Assembly: GCF_019059575.1 (NCBI RefSeq)
Contig: NW_024881853.1
Span: 496,001 to 560,000, forward strand
Reading direction: 5' to 3'
Source: Amphibalanus amphitrite
Lineage: Eukaryota; Arthropoda; Thecostraca; Balanomorpha; Balanidae
Length of the DNA: 64,000 nucleotides
Shown: one piece after another, positions 54,534 through 64,000 of the stretch
How the letters are laid out: each line of letters starts with the position of its first letter
Numbering within the stretch: the first letter of the stretch is position 1
The notes under the pieces: model-generated
What the model was told of the DNA's origin: nothing
The model's database searches: none
What the model saw: only the letters and a program-made list of their open reading frames with translations
Program-made: the position numbers and the translations under genes

Positions 54534-54649
54534 TCACTCGGGCAGCAGGTCGTCGCCGAGCTCGTCGTCCCAGTCGTCCTCAGCCGCCCGCTGTGAGTAG
54601 TGGGTCATCCGCTGCTCCAGCGGGCCCAGCGGGTCGTCGTACCACGTGT
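54534..54649 (-). CDS. IFT88: IFT88 alternative last exon A (distal)
   Basis: Acceptor CCTCGTGTCAG in the same phase as exon B. It reads DTWYDDPLGPLEQ and ends DDWDDELGDDLLPE with TGA. In the final 11 shared codons it differs from exon B by four silent changes and no amino-acid change. Splicing from exon 14 to either exon keeps frame. Confidence 0.85.
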
Positions 54650-57600
54650 CTGACACGAGGAGGGGAGCCGGCCGGTCAGCTCAGCTCAGGTCGGGGGTGC
54701 AGGGGTTAAGAACGGGAGCACACGTGAGCGGGACACTCGGTCACAGCACGCCACGGCCCGGAGCGTGCAGCTGCTGTGGTCTGGGAGGGCGCCGTGCAGT
54801 GCCGGCGATCCCTGTACAGTACAGCACGACAGTCACACTGTGTGGGGACAAACCTGGACAAACTGGGCGGCACCAAACAGAGCAGTCACCAAAACGGTGC
54901 GGCACCAATTACAGCGGTCACCAAAACGGTGAGGCACCAAACAGAGCGGTCACCAAAACGGTGCAGCACCAAATCGTCATGCACCACTCCCAGGCGACAG
55001 TCGCTCCTCAGTACCGTTACGGACAGGCCAGCAGGGGGCAGAGCGCGGTCCGCCGCTCGTGCAGAGCTGGCGGTGAGTGAGGACCGTGAGGACCAGACTG
55101 TGAGGACCAGACCAGAGCACACCACGCGACACGGCAACTGCCTCGGAACACACGGCAGGCAGGCTCCCGGACGTGGTGATTCCTGTTCAGCAGCGGGCGG
55201 CGCTGTGGTCTGTGGTGACTGGTGATAGTGACCTGTGGCTATTGTGCGCTGCAACGGCTGACCGTTACGGAAAGCTGGTTGGGCTGCTGCTTATATGACA
55301 GAATCGAGGAGCAGGTTCGGACTCATGTCCACCAACTGCGTCAGGGACATGACAGGGGTGGGCACGGGCACGGTGTAGGGGTCAGAGTCAGTCCCAGCGC
55401 TGGCCGGGGAGCGGGAGGGGACTCGGCTCGGAGTCTACTCGGGCAGGAGGTCGTCTCCCAGCTCATCGTCAAAGAGGTCGTCCTCGGCGGCGGGCCGGAA
55501 GGCGGCGGTGCGCGGCCGCTGCGCCATTGGGTCCCCGATGGGGTCCGAGTAGCTGGCATCTGCAGGGAGCGCCGCCCGCCCGTCAGCCCGCGGTCACCCG
55601 CTCACACACGGGACCGGCTGCAGAGTACGGCGGGCGGGAGCCGGCACACATACACACAGTTGTATGTATACCAGGGACCGCAGAGTACACCGGTCTGGAA
55701 AGGAGTGGCCACAGTCCACGGCGGGGTAAAGACACGCAAGCGAGCACGCACCCTCCCAACACGAGTCACACTGGGAGCACTCAACACTGATCTGCTTAAC
55801 ACAAACCAGAGTCTCCTCTGGCTGGAACTCAGCAGCAGCGAGAGACTGCAACCTACCACGGTGACACTTGTCAATCAATCAACAAAATGTAGCCAATGGA
55901 ATCCAACTGAAAACCACACGTCGTCCTAATTAACTCACACCACCCACCACTCATCTGACCATACCAAGTTCAGCCTTCTCCTAGCGCTATCAGCTGTCAT
56001 CTCGTGCAGACTACTCTCCCCAGTCCCAACCCTACTGGTAGCCCCGCAGTCTTACCGATCTCTCTCGGGCCGCTCGGTGTCGGGGTGGCGGCGGCGGTCG
56101 GCGCCGGCTGCGGAGAGGCCGGCGACAGGCTGGCCCGCTCGCCAGCTGTGCCCGGAGGGCGGGCCATCGAGCCGGGACGGTCGTCAGAGCGCCGACTGGC
56201 CGCCGAGTTGTCCCGAGAGCCGTGCAGGCCGGACCGGTACGAGGCTGCGCCACAGGGACAGACGATCAGGCACAGGACTATTGGCGAATGTCGCGATTGA
56301 CACTTCGTAATTATTACAGCGGAGCAAGTAAGCATTTCATGTTCTAAGTTAATTGTCTACTTTATGAATTTGTTGATGTTCTTCCTCAATATTTGGGTGC
56401 AATCCAAACGGTACACTCTGTCTGGTGAACACTTACTGCTAGGCCTCCCAGATTTCAGCCGCTCGTCCCGCATTTCCTTGTACTTTTCAGCGCGTTTCAG
56501 TTCCACAGCGTAGTCGGCGGCCTCCTTCAGGCCGAGATCGGTACAGATACGCACCAGGAACTTCAGACCTGTCAGGGAAGACAGTAATTCAGCTGGCATT
56601 CTTCTCAGCAGCAGCTGCGGGCGATTTACTCATGTTTTACATTGTTCCCAGTGAAGTTCACCTGACTGGGTCAGCTATTTAATGATCAGATGTACCATTT
56701 ATATACATAGTTGAAGGCGTTCTCCATAGCTCAAACAAAACTAAGCCCCTGACCATCCGACAAGCACGCCAAACCAACAGTGCCGTACTCACACTCAATG
56801 TTGTCCGGGAACTTGACGTGGATCTCCTTGTACTTGGCTAGCGCTCGCTGGTAGTTCCCGGCGCGCCGGTAGCACGAGGCGATGATAAGGTGCCAGCGCA
56901 CCTCTGCCGGTTGGATCAGTGTGGCGCGCTCAAAGTAGAGGATGGCCTTCTCGGAGACCTGGTGCTCGATGAAGTAGGAGCCCAGCCAGTCGATCACCTC
57001 CAGGTTGGCCGGGTAGAACCGGGACGACTGCGGGCAGCGAGGTAGGGGGAGCCGCCGGTCAACGACGGCAACTGGGCCACAGTCATGGACGATGTCCGTA
57101 GGACACCCACAGTCTCACACACTGTTGGCGCCTAGTGTTCCTGCAGCTGTACTCACTGATGAACACAGGCACAGACCCGGCGGAGTCAGCCCCACTCAGA
57201 TGTTACACAGAAGGGGGAGGCAGCGTGTGCTGTCTCGGACTCACGTCAAAGTAGTACTGGTAAGCGGCCTGCTTGTCGCCCTCGCTGTCCAGCAGTCCGC
57301 CCAGGTGGAACAGGGTATCCGGGTCCGACGGCACCAAACTTAGCATCTGGATATACCTGTCGAAAGCGGAAACTGGCGTTCAGAAAACGGCACACCAGCG
57401 GACACATGAATCAACGTTACCATACGCCGGCTAAAGAGACAGAAGACTGCCCTTCATCGGAAGCATCTGCGCACAGCTAATTATAAAACTAACAATACGT
57501 TGTAAGTGTATTCACAGGCAGACAGTGGCCTATGAGTGCTGTGACAGTGACAGTGAATAACAATCAGTGATCCGCTCGCTTATTACGCTACTAATCACTA

Positions 57601-60600
57601 CAACCAGCCTAATAATCTTCAGTCCCTGACAACGGTGGCGGAGACCTAGTCCTCATTATACCCCGCAGGCCACGGGCGGCCGCTCACCACTCAGTGGCCT
57701 GGTCGATGTCGCCCATCAGCTCCGAACAGTTGGCGATCTGGTAGATTATCTGAGGGTGCGAGCGCACGATCGTGTGCAGCTTCACAAACGAGTCCTTGGC
57801 GTCCGCGTACAGACGCATGTTCTTGTTGGTGAGACCTGCAAAGCGGCGGACCGGGACGGAGTACGAACTCGTTAGTGGTTACACCGGTTGGCGGTTGGCA
57901 TAACAAAGACCACGCCTTATGTCTAAGATTCCAAGCACACAAAGCAGACACAGCTAACACTCGTAATAGAACAAGCTAACCAACTATCTTCAGGCAACTT
58001 AGTCCCGGGCATGCCTTTATCCTCCAACGCAGCACCAACGTTCTGGCCTGTCACGTTCGCCCTGCCCGTACCGAGATTGTAGAGCGCCTGCACGCAGGAG
58101 GCGTCGTTGTCCAGCGCGCAGATGTAGTACTCTTTGGCCTTCTCCAGGTCGCCGCGCTGGAAGCAGCAGTTGCCCAGGTTGACCAGAGCCGGGGCGTTGT
58201 AGCCGTCGGCGTCCCGCGCCCGCTCGGCGTACTTCTCAGCCTCCTCGTACTCCTTCCGCTGAGGGACGATGGATGAGACGTCAGTAATGAGAGCGCACAG
58301 AACCCGGTGGCTGGCAATGCCGTGATGTCGACTTGAAGTATGGATTCCACCGTTACTCCGACGGAATAAGATAAGGTCAATTCAGAAATGAATTTAGGTA
58401 CAGAAGAGCAAGATAAAGCAACGACCATGAATGCTTGCTGTAAAGTTAATGATCAAATACTCGGCAGAGGCAGTGCGTCTCACCAGGAAGAAGAGGAAGG
58501 CCAGGTTGGTGGAGGCGTGCGAGGCCACCTTGGTGTCCACCTTGTCGAACACTTTGAGCGTGTCGATGGCGGCGCGGAAGTCGCGCTGCCGCAGGTACAT
58601 CACCGCCTTGTTGATCTCCAGGTCGTTGGCCAGCTCCGAGTGCTGTGAGTTCTTCAGCGTGTCCACACACCTGACATAGGGAGGAAAGGGGGGAGACCTG
58701 AGTCAGACACAAGGGTCCATCAGCAGCGTTATCTCTATTACCCAGATCATGACTGTGGCATCAGAAGTCAGAAAGGACGTACAGTACTCCTGGTCGCTGT
58801 ATTTACCAGTCGTAGGCCTCAGTCAGCTGTGCGCTGTCCTCTCCGGCGGCCGACGAGATCAGCTTGGCCGCTGTCAGGATGCACTGCTCCGCCTCGTTGC
58901 GAAGGCGACGCTCCAGCTTACGCATCGGGTCGTTTTTGATGACCTCCAGCACGAGCGAGGTCTGCGGGTCCTTCTCAGCCTCCTCCTGCGGTAGGGCAGG
59001 GCGGACGGGGGAACCGATGGAGTGGTGAACTGCTCCCATCCCCGGGCGGCACAGTCACAGCATCTGCGGCCGGCAAATCAATACACGGATGGTGAGAGCA
59101 AACTCGACCGAAACGTAACCACCAGGGCGCAATGTCATGTTGTCTAAGGCCGTATGGCCGTAACCTCACCTCTGCGGTCAGACCGGCATCCGATCTTCAT
59201 CGACTGACTGAGGAGACAGACAGGACTGTGGCAGGACGCAGGATGAATTAGGAAGGAGCACCCGAAGGAGCGCTGAAGAAGCGGCTGGGGAGAAGGTGAA
59301 CATGAGGTTAGTATCCAGATATTAAACCCTGACAATCAGGCATGTGTTATATACGTGTATACTGTATAGCACATGTGTAGTGCCACAAGAGTCCCGACCC
59401 GAGCGGCGAATCTGACGCACCTCGAGGTCCTTGTACTTGTCCTCGTTCTCCATGTCGAACGGCACCTGCAGCAGCTTCTGGAAGGCCTCCTTCTGCTTGG
59501 CGCGGTCACCCATGGCGTGGTAGCACACCACCAGGTGCAGACCTGCCGAAACGCGAACACAGGAGTTACCGGGATCGACAGTACTGACACAACAGCACGA
59601 CACGACACTCTCTCAACAAGCCGGATATGTTCTCCGCCAGGCGGCACCAGACCGGACCTACCGATACGGAAGGACGGCTTCTCGTGCATGCAGAACTCGA
59701 AGCTGGTGATGGCGTCCGGAAAGTGGCCCATCTTCACGAACAGAATGCCGATGTTGTGCATTATCTTGATCCTGCAATCAGAAATTGTGAAACGCGTTTT
59801 ATGACACATCCTAAATAGAGCATTAAACAAGTAAACGAATTAGAGGTATTCGATAACGAGAGTTTGAAAGAAAGTTCCCGGATTTCAAAAATAAATAAAT
59901 AAACAATGTTGCTCGCAATCGTATGTGACATATGCCTGAATTTCGTGCAGGACCAAATCTGTAACAATACCAGTGCACAGCGATCGTCATACTTAGTGGA
60001 GCTCTGTCCGCTGGGGATCTGGTCGAGCGCCATCCGGTAGAACTTCAGCGCCTTGGGGAACTGGCCCATCTTGTAGTAGATGTTGCCCATGTTGACCTTC
60101 AGGCGGCCGGCGTTGTTGAAGTTTTTGTTTTTGGTGATGACCTGGTAGGTGTTGAGCGCCTCGGTGTACAGCTCGTTTTTGGCGTACTGGTGAGCCAGGT
60201 TCGTCAGCACCTGGACGAACAGTGAAGTGAGTAGACGGTCGAAAATGTGAAGTTCGCAACTCAGTGAGCATTATGAGTCAGGGCCAGCAGCCTTCAGTCT
60301 CACCTCTACTCCATCGGACGTGAAGTGAACGGTTAGCAGCTGCGTCCACCACATACAAGACACAAGCTTCAGATCCCTAGCGACCCGACCCCCCCCCCCC
60401 CCCCCCCCCATCTGCCTGCCACAGACCCATCCCAGGATGGCTCACACCCGCCCGGCGGCGACTCACCACGAAGGTCAGCTCGAGGTTGTGCGAGTCGATG
60501 AGGCCGGCCTGCTCGCGGTGTCTGATCAGGGTGCGCTCCTTGGCCGACGCCTCCTTGGCGCGGTCCAGCGCCAGTTTATCCTCGTTCCGGCAGCTAGCCA

Positions 60601-61795
60601 GACAGGACTCCTCGACCAGTGCCATGACACGCGCCTCCAGCTGACGCACCCGCTCCTCCGGTCTGGGAACACGGTCGTCAGTCGGGGGCGCTGACACGAC
60701 AGGCCGTCACAGACCGCGACCCAAGCGCAGCAGCTCCGGTCTGAGCAGCGGGATGGCAGCTGGCGCTCGGCGAGGCGTAGCGAGTAGAGCTTACAGCATC
60801 CCGTGGTCCAAACACAGAATTCTGCTCCGAACACCTGGCTGTTCCACGTCCATGAGTCTGCCGCCGTCAGCACTTCTGTCTCTGATTATTGACACAATGA
60901 CCAGCGGTGGTGTGGGAAAACCAAGCAGCGTGCCCAGCCAAACAATCACCCACAAACACTATATACACATATAGTTCAGCCAAATCTGATGGAAGCGGCG
61001 GCGCCCCCACTGGCGGTGCAGTGTAGGTGCGCCACTCCACGCCACTGCAACGGCTGTGCAGCGTGCCGCGGCTAGCCCGACCGGCCCAGCGTCAGAACGA
61101 CCCAAACGGCTCAGCGTCGAAACGACCAGCGCGGGAGGATTGGAATAGCAGCAGGATTGGGAAAGGTCAGGGCATATGGCGTTCCCATAAGCACAGTACT
61201 GGATGGGATGATGGACCAGAGTCACCAGTTCAGAGCTGTTTAGCATTCAACCAGGGAAGGCAAGTACTAGTTATAGCACATGCGTTTATCAGAGCCCAAA
61301 CAAAATAGGAGACCACGAAGAGCGATTTAGACAGGAGGCTACATTATGCGTAGCGGGAGCACACGGCAGGCCGAGCCCCTTACTGGTTGGACGTGTCCTC
61401 CAGTCTGAAACACAGAACCGGGTGAGCTCCGGGAGGTCCGAGCAGAGACACGGCGGAGACAGTCAGTGTACCGGCAGCACGGTACAAACGGCCGACGACA
61501 ACACGATACCAGTGCCCGCTGCACCGTCCCGGACGGCAGCTCCGCCGGCCAACACACCGCGGTCAGTGCGTCCCACCCGATCCCGCATCCCTCAGACACC
61601 ACCCTGCCACCCGCGGCACACTCACGTCTGGGAGGAGTGCGGCTCCAGGCCGGACCGGCCACGCTCGAAGCCCGACTGGCGACCGCCGGCAGACGAGTAG
61701 CCCACACCCTTGACGGCCGTCATCGGCCGGTTCTCGTCTCCGGACGTCATCCCGGTGAGCGGGCGGCCCGTCATCGGCGGCATCCCGCCGCGGAA
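54534..61795 (-). CDS. IFT88: Intraflagellar transport protein 88 (IFT-B), 5' partial, with two alternative last exons
   Basis: Minus-strand exons in order: 61795-61626, 61404-61384, 60662-60467, 60210-59993, 59771-59662, 59542-59421, 58985-58807, 58670-58484, 58258-58072, 57835-57688, 57356-57245, 57027-56793, 56568-56437, 56244-56056, then either 55559-55435 or 54649-54534. With the first last exon, 776 residues join without frame errors; all donors are GT. Residues 1-64 match the IFT88 linker (NRPMTAVKGVGY), 65-128 the coiled region (VRQLEARV), and about 130-630 are TPR repeats (AEALNTYQVI-like, GRLKVNMGNIYY, ALDQIP, LANDLEINKAV, KAILYFERATLIQP). The tail ends DDELGDDLLPE. The family is a core IFT-B subunit that carries cargo along ciliary microtubules. 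Judging by vertebrate length, some 60-90 N-terminal residues are missing; the upstream retroelement may sit in an intron. The Drosophila name is nompB. Confidence 0.95.
54867..54973. repeat. 32-bp tandem repeat between the two IFT88 last exons
   Basis: Three units plus a partial one, each with GGTCACCAAAACGGTG and GGCACCAAACAGAG or near-copies. Confidence 0.8.
55435..55559 (-). CDS. IFT88: IFT88 alternative last exon B (proximal)
   Basis: Acceptor CCCTGCAG, phase 1, reads DASYSDPIGDPMAQ and ends DDLFDDELGDDLLPE with TAG. The ASYSDP start is the closer match to vertebrate IFT88, so this is probably the ancestral end. Confidence 0.88.
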
Positions 61796-62310
61796 CTGCA
61801 GCGGAAGCGGAAGCGTCACACAGACATACGTGCACTGGTATGAACTAAGAAATGAAGCTCACGCTCCTTTTTTGTGTTTCAAGTGAGTTCAGTCAAAGCT
61901 AACAGTTTTCTGAAAACAGGCCCGCCCTCTAAAAATATGTCCACGCGCAATGCGCATGCATTAGATATGTTCAGAAGCTAGCATGCACATCATTTACCTA
62001 CGTGACATGCAGCCGTGTGTTATGAAAAAGAGCAGCCCGTGCAAACTCCCCAAAATGGCACAATGGCAGGACAATACGACTAAAGACGCGCATTTAAAAA
62101 CAAGAGCGCTTAATTATTGTAACATAAAATATAAATAGAATATAAAAGACGGTTAACTTTCTCCAAAAACCGACTGTCTTTATTCTCTCCAAATCTGCAC
62201 ATCAAATTTTCCATCAGCGTGTTTTTGCGCGAGATAAAATTACTATGCGTTCCGTCAATTACATAAAATACAAATAGAGTGAGGCACCATCAAACACCAC
62301 CCCCTGACCT
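61796..62310 (-). other. IFT88 intron or upstream sequence and retroelement 3' flank
   Basis: Between the first IFT88 exon in view (acceptor GCTGCAG at 61796) and the stop of the retroelement. A candidate short LTR at 62118-62296 would start TG and end CA on the minus strand, with AATAAA at 62184-62179; a G-rich tract just upstream of it could be the polypurine tract. No LTR partner is available for comparison, so this is weak. Confidence 0.3.
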
Positions 62311-64000
62311 TCAAGGGTCACTCTCACTGCGGTGCCGAACATCACCAACGTGCCATGGGGTCCCGTCCACTTCCACAATATGAAGTGACGGCACCCTGGT
62401 AACAACACCCGGCTGCGACCTATCACCACAGCGTGATCCAGGCTGTCGGACCCACACGGCGTCCCCGACAGTGTAGGCGCTGTCCGTGCCCTCCGGACCG
62501 CTGCCGTCCGATGGATCACCACCAGTGCCAGTGTCTGTCCTCACGCTGTCCCTGACCGGGTACCGGTAGATCTGTCCGGCTGGTGTCGTAGCCGAGCTCT
62601 GTCCGTCCTGAGGTGTTACGTTGTAAAGATGCACGGCATCGCCAACGGTGCACCCTGTTCTTGCGGCTATGACCTTCACGGTCCGATGATTCCTCTCTAC
62701 CACACCATTTCCACTTGGGCGGTAGACGGCGCGGAACCTCAGCCGAATTTTCCACTTTGCCGCGAACACTGCAAACGCCCGACTGCGAAAGGCGGTATCA
62801 TTATCCGCCAGGATCTCTTCTGGAGCTCCACGTTCATTGAAAATTCGATGCAGCTCTTCAATGACGTGCGCTGAATCTGCCCTTCGAAGCAATCTCCACA
62901 AACTGAACCTCGAAGGACCGCAGTCGACCACCGACAGGTACAGACTGCGCTGGTGGTGCGTAACGTCAATCGCCAGCCTAGTCCAGGACTCGTTCACCTC
63001 CAGCTTCCCAGGCTTCCACTTAACTGGTGCTGGGTCGATAGACCTGCATGCGTCACAGTGGGACACGACAGCACGCGCCTCACTCCTCGTAATGTTCGGA
63101 GAAATCTCGCGCCGAGCGAAGAACAGCGTTCTCCGTACTCCAGGATGGCCTGCGCGGGTGTGCACCTCGCGAACCGCTGCTCGCCGTCCTCTTTCTTCGT
63201 CCTCGGTCCCATCTGCCCCGACGCCATCGCCGCCATCACCGCTCGTGCTGGAGCTATCTTCATCACCGCTGGTGCACTCAGCATTCACCGCAGCACCACA
63301 CGTCCCAGCGGACTCTCCGTTCAGTGGACCGCGCAGCCACTGAGCGGGAACCCGGCTGAGGCAGTCCGCTTTGTTGTCCGCCGACTTCACCAGAGTCACT
63401 GTCAGATGCAGGTTGAATTCGGCCACCAACTGCTTGACTATGTCGACTCGGCGCCGTATCAGCATTTCCCCGTGGGCCTTAGTGCGGAGACGTGCTCGGC
63501 TACTTAATGCATCGTCGAGCCAGCGATGAACAGTGGCCGAGTCCGTTTTCAGCTCGATGACTCGCATGCCCCAGGCGATAGCTAGATTGATGCCTCGCAG
63601 GGCGGCATCGAGCTCTGCCATATTTATGTGAGTCGTCTCATCCTTTCGAAGCCAGCATCCGTCTTCGATGATGTTTCCATCTTGCGTCTCCAGGGCGATT
63701 CCCGCCGCCACAGAGGAGGCGTCCGTCCACACGACAGCACTGTCTCCACTGACGTGCCAGTGACCTCGCGCTGGATCATCATTCACCATCCGCTCAGCCA
63801 CGTACATCATCTGCTCGCGCAGCTCTGGATCGTCGGTAACATCGTCCCAGTGGTGAGTCACAGCATTGACTCGACGTTTCAGCCAGGCCGCTGCCGGCCT
63901 CAGCCAGCCGCACACTGGCATGTGCGCCACCAGACGTCCGCACCAGGAGAACACAGCGCGGCGTGTCATGACGTCAGGAGGGGCACCGACTGCGTTATCC
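62311..64000 (-). CDS. LTR retrotransposon pol (end of RT region, RNase H, integrase), partial
   Basis: An open minus-strand frame enters from the right edge and stops at 62311. It shows RNase H (WTDASS, HINMAELDAA, KTDSATVHRW, ADNKADCLSR), the integrase zinc finger (HTRAGH, then CDAC), and the integrase core with LAIDVTHH, ILADNDTAF and GNGVVERN; the last two catalytic residues are spaced D-X35-E. The frame upstream of the ATG at 63969 is also open (APPDVMTRR), matching the left element at the RT/RNase H connection. It belongs to the same family as the element at 1-2878, in the same orientation, but differs at many residues, so it is an older split rather than a recent duplicate. It lies directly upstream of the visible IFT88 exons. 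Confidence 0.9.
   Translation of the reverse strand, partial: DNAVGAPPDVMTRRAVFSWCGRLVAHMPVCGWLRPAAAWLKRRVNAVTHHWDDVTDDPELREQMMYVAERMVNDDPARGHWHVSGDSAVVWTDASSVAAGIALETQDGNIIEDGCWLRKDETTHINMAELDAALRGINLAIAWGMRVIELKTDSATVHRWLDDALSSRARLRTKAHGEMLIRRRVDIVKQLVAEFNLHLTVTLVKSADNKADCLSRVPAQWLRGPLNGESAGTCGAAVNAECTSGDEDSSSTSGDGGDGVGADGTEDEERGRRAAVREVHTRAGHPGVRRTLFFARREISPNITRSEARAVVSHCDACRSIDPAPVKWKPGKLEVNESWTRLAIDVTHHQRSLYLSVVDCGPSRFSLWRLLRRADSAHVIEELHRIFNERGAPEEILADNDTAFRSRAFAVFAAKWKIRLRFRAVYRPSGNGVVERNHRTVKVIAARTGCTVGDAVHLYNVTPQDGQSSATTPAGQIYRYPVRDSVRTDTGTGGDPSDGSGPEGTDSAYTVGDAVWVRQPGSRCGDRSQPGVVTRVPSLHIVEVDGTPWHVGDVRHRSESDP

Noticed and set aside
59144-59335. Open frame in an IFT88 intron as an extra exon
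   Set aside because: Exons 59421-59542 and 58807-58985 join in frame and match the family continuously; no good splice sites bound this frame.

Overview
The window is from an animal nuclear genome. It holds two intron-containing conserved animal genes, one LTR retrotransposon at each edge, and many DNA-transposon-like repeats between. It is probably an arthropod, and perhaps a crustacean: the single-minded and IFT88 proteins, compact introns, GC-rich non-coding islands and Ty3/gypsy-like elements fit that. No marker in the window fixes the taxon. No tRNA, rRNA, CRISPR or bacterial operon is visible.

Layout. At 1-2878 (minus) lies a gag-pol retroelement with an intact frame that leaves the window, including a textbook -1 frameshift signal. 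From 3271 to 23489 is a repeat-rich region without a recognisable gene. It contains seven full-length and several broken copies of a family of about 0.9-1.2 kb elements that end in G-tract hairpins and insert at TTAA (once ATAA). It also contains two copies of another repeat, two hAT-like elements with 8-bp target duplications, and nested MITEs. A GC-rich block at 16.1-17.0 kb has a strong splice donor and could be a distant first exon or promoter. From 23.5 to 32.6 kb I see no gene, only a long (GA)n tract, a perfect 42-bp hairpin and a TTAA MITE.

The plus-strand gene at 32998-49876 is single-minded (sim), a bHLH-PAS transcription factor of the central nervous system midline. I could join nine coding exons in frame into a 645-residue protein. 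Its introns hold a possible 2.8 kb hAT-like element, a (CAGA)n tract and several minisatellites, one of which repeats the exon-4 splice donor. The minus-strand gene from 61795 down to 54534 is IFT88, a TPR protein of intraflagellar transport (IFT-B). Fourteen shared exons lead to two alternative, duplicated last exons. The 5' end of IFT88 is not seen; the second retroelement (62311-64000, minus) lies directly upstream. The two genes are convergent and separated by about 4.7 kb, which contain a long (CT)n tract and a roughly 70-bp tandem repeat whose units carry a CTCF-like core.

Functionally the two genes are unrelated: one is a transcriptional regulator, the other a cilium assembly protein. 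The most unusual content is the TTAA G-hairpin element family, whose members all have one 'double' and one 'single' end, and the duplicated terminal exon of IFT88.
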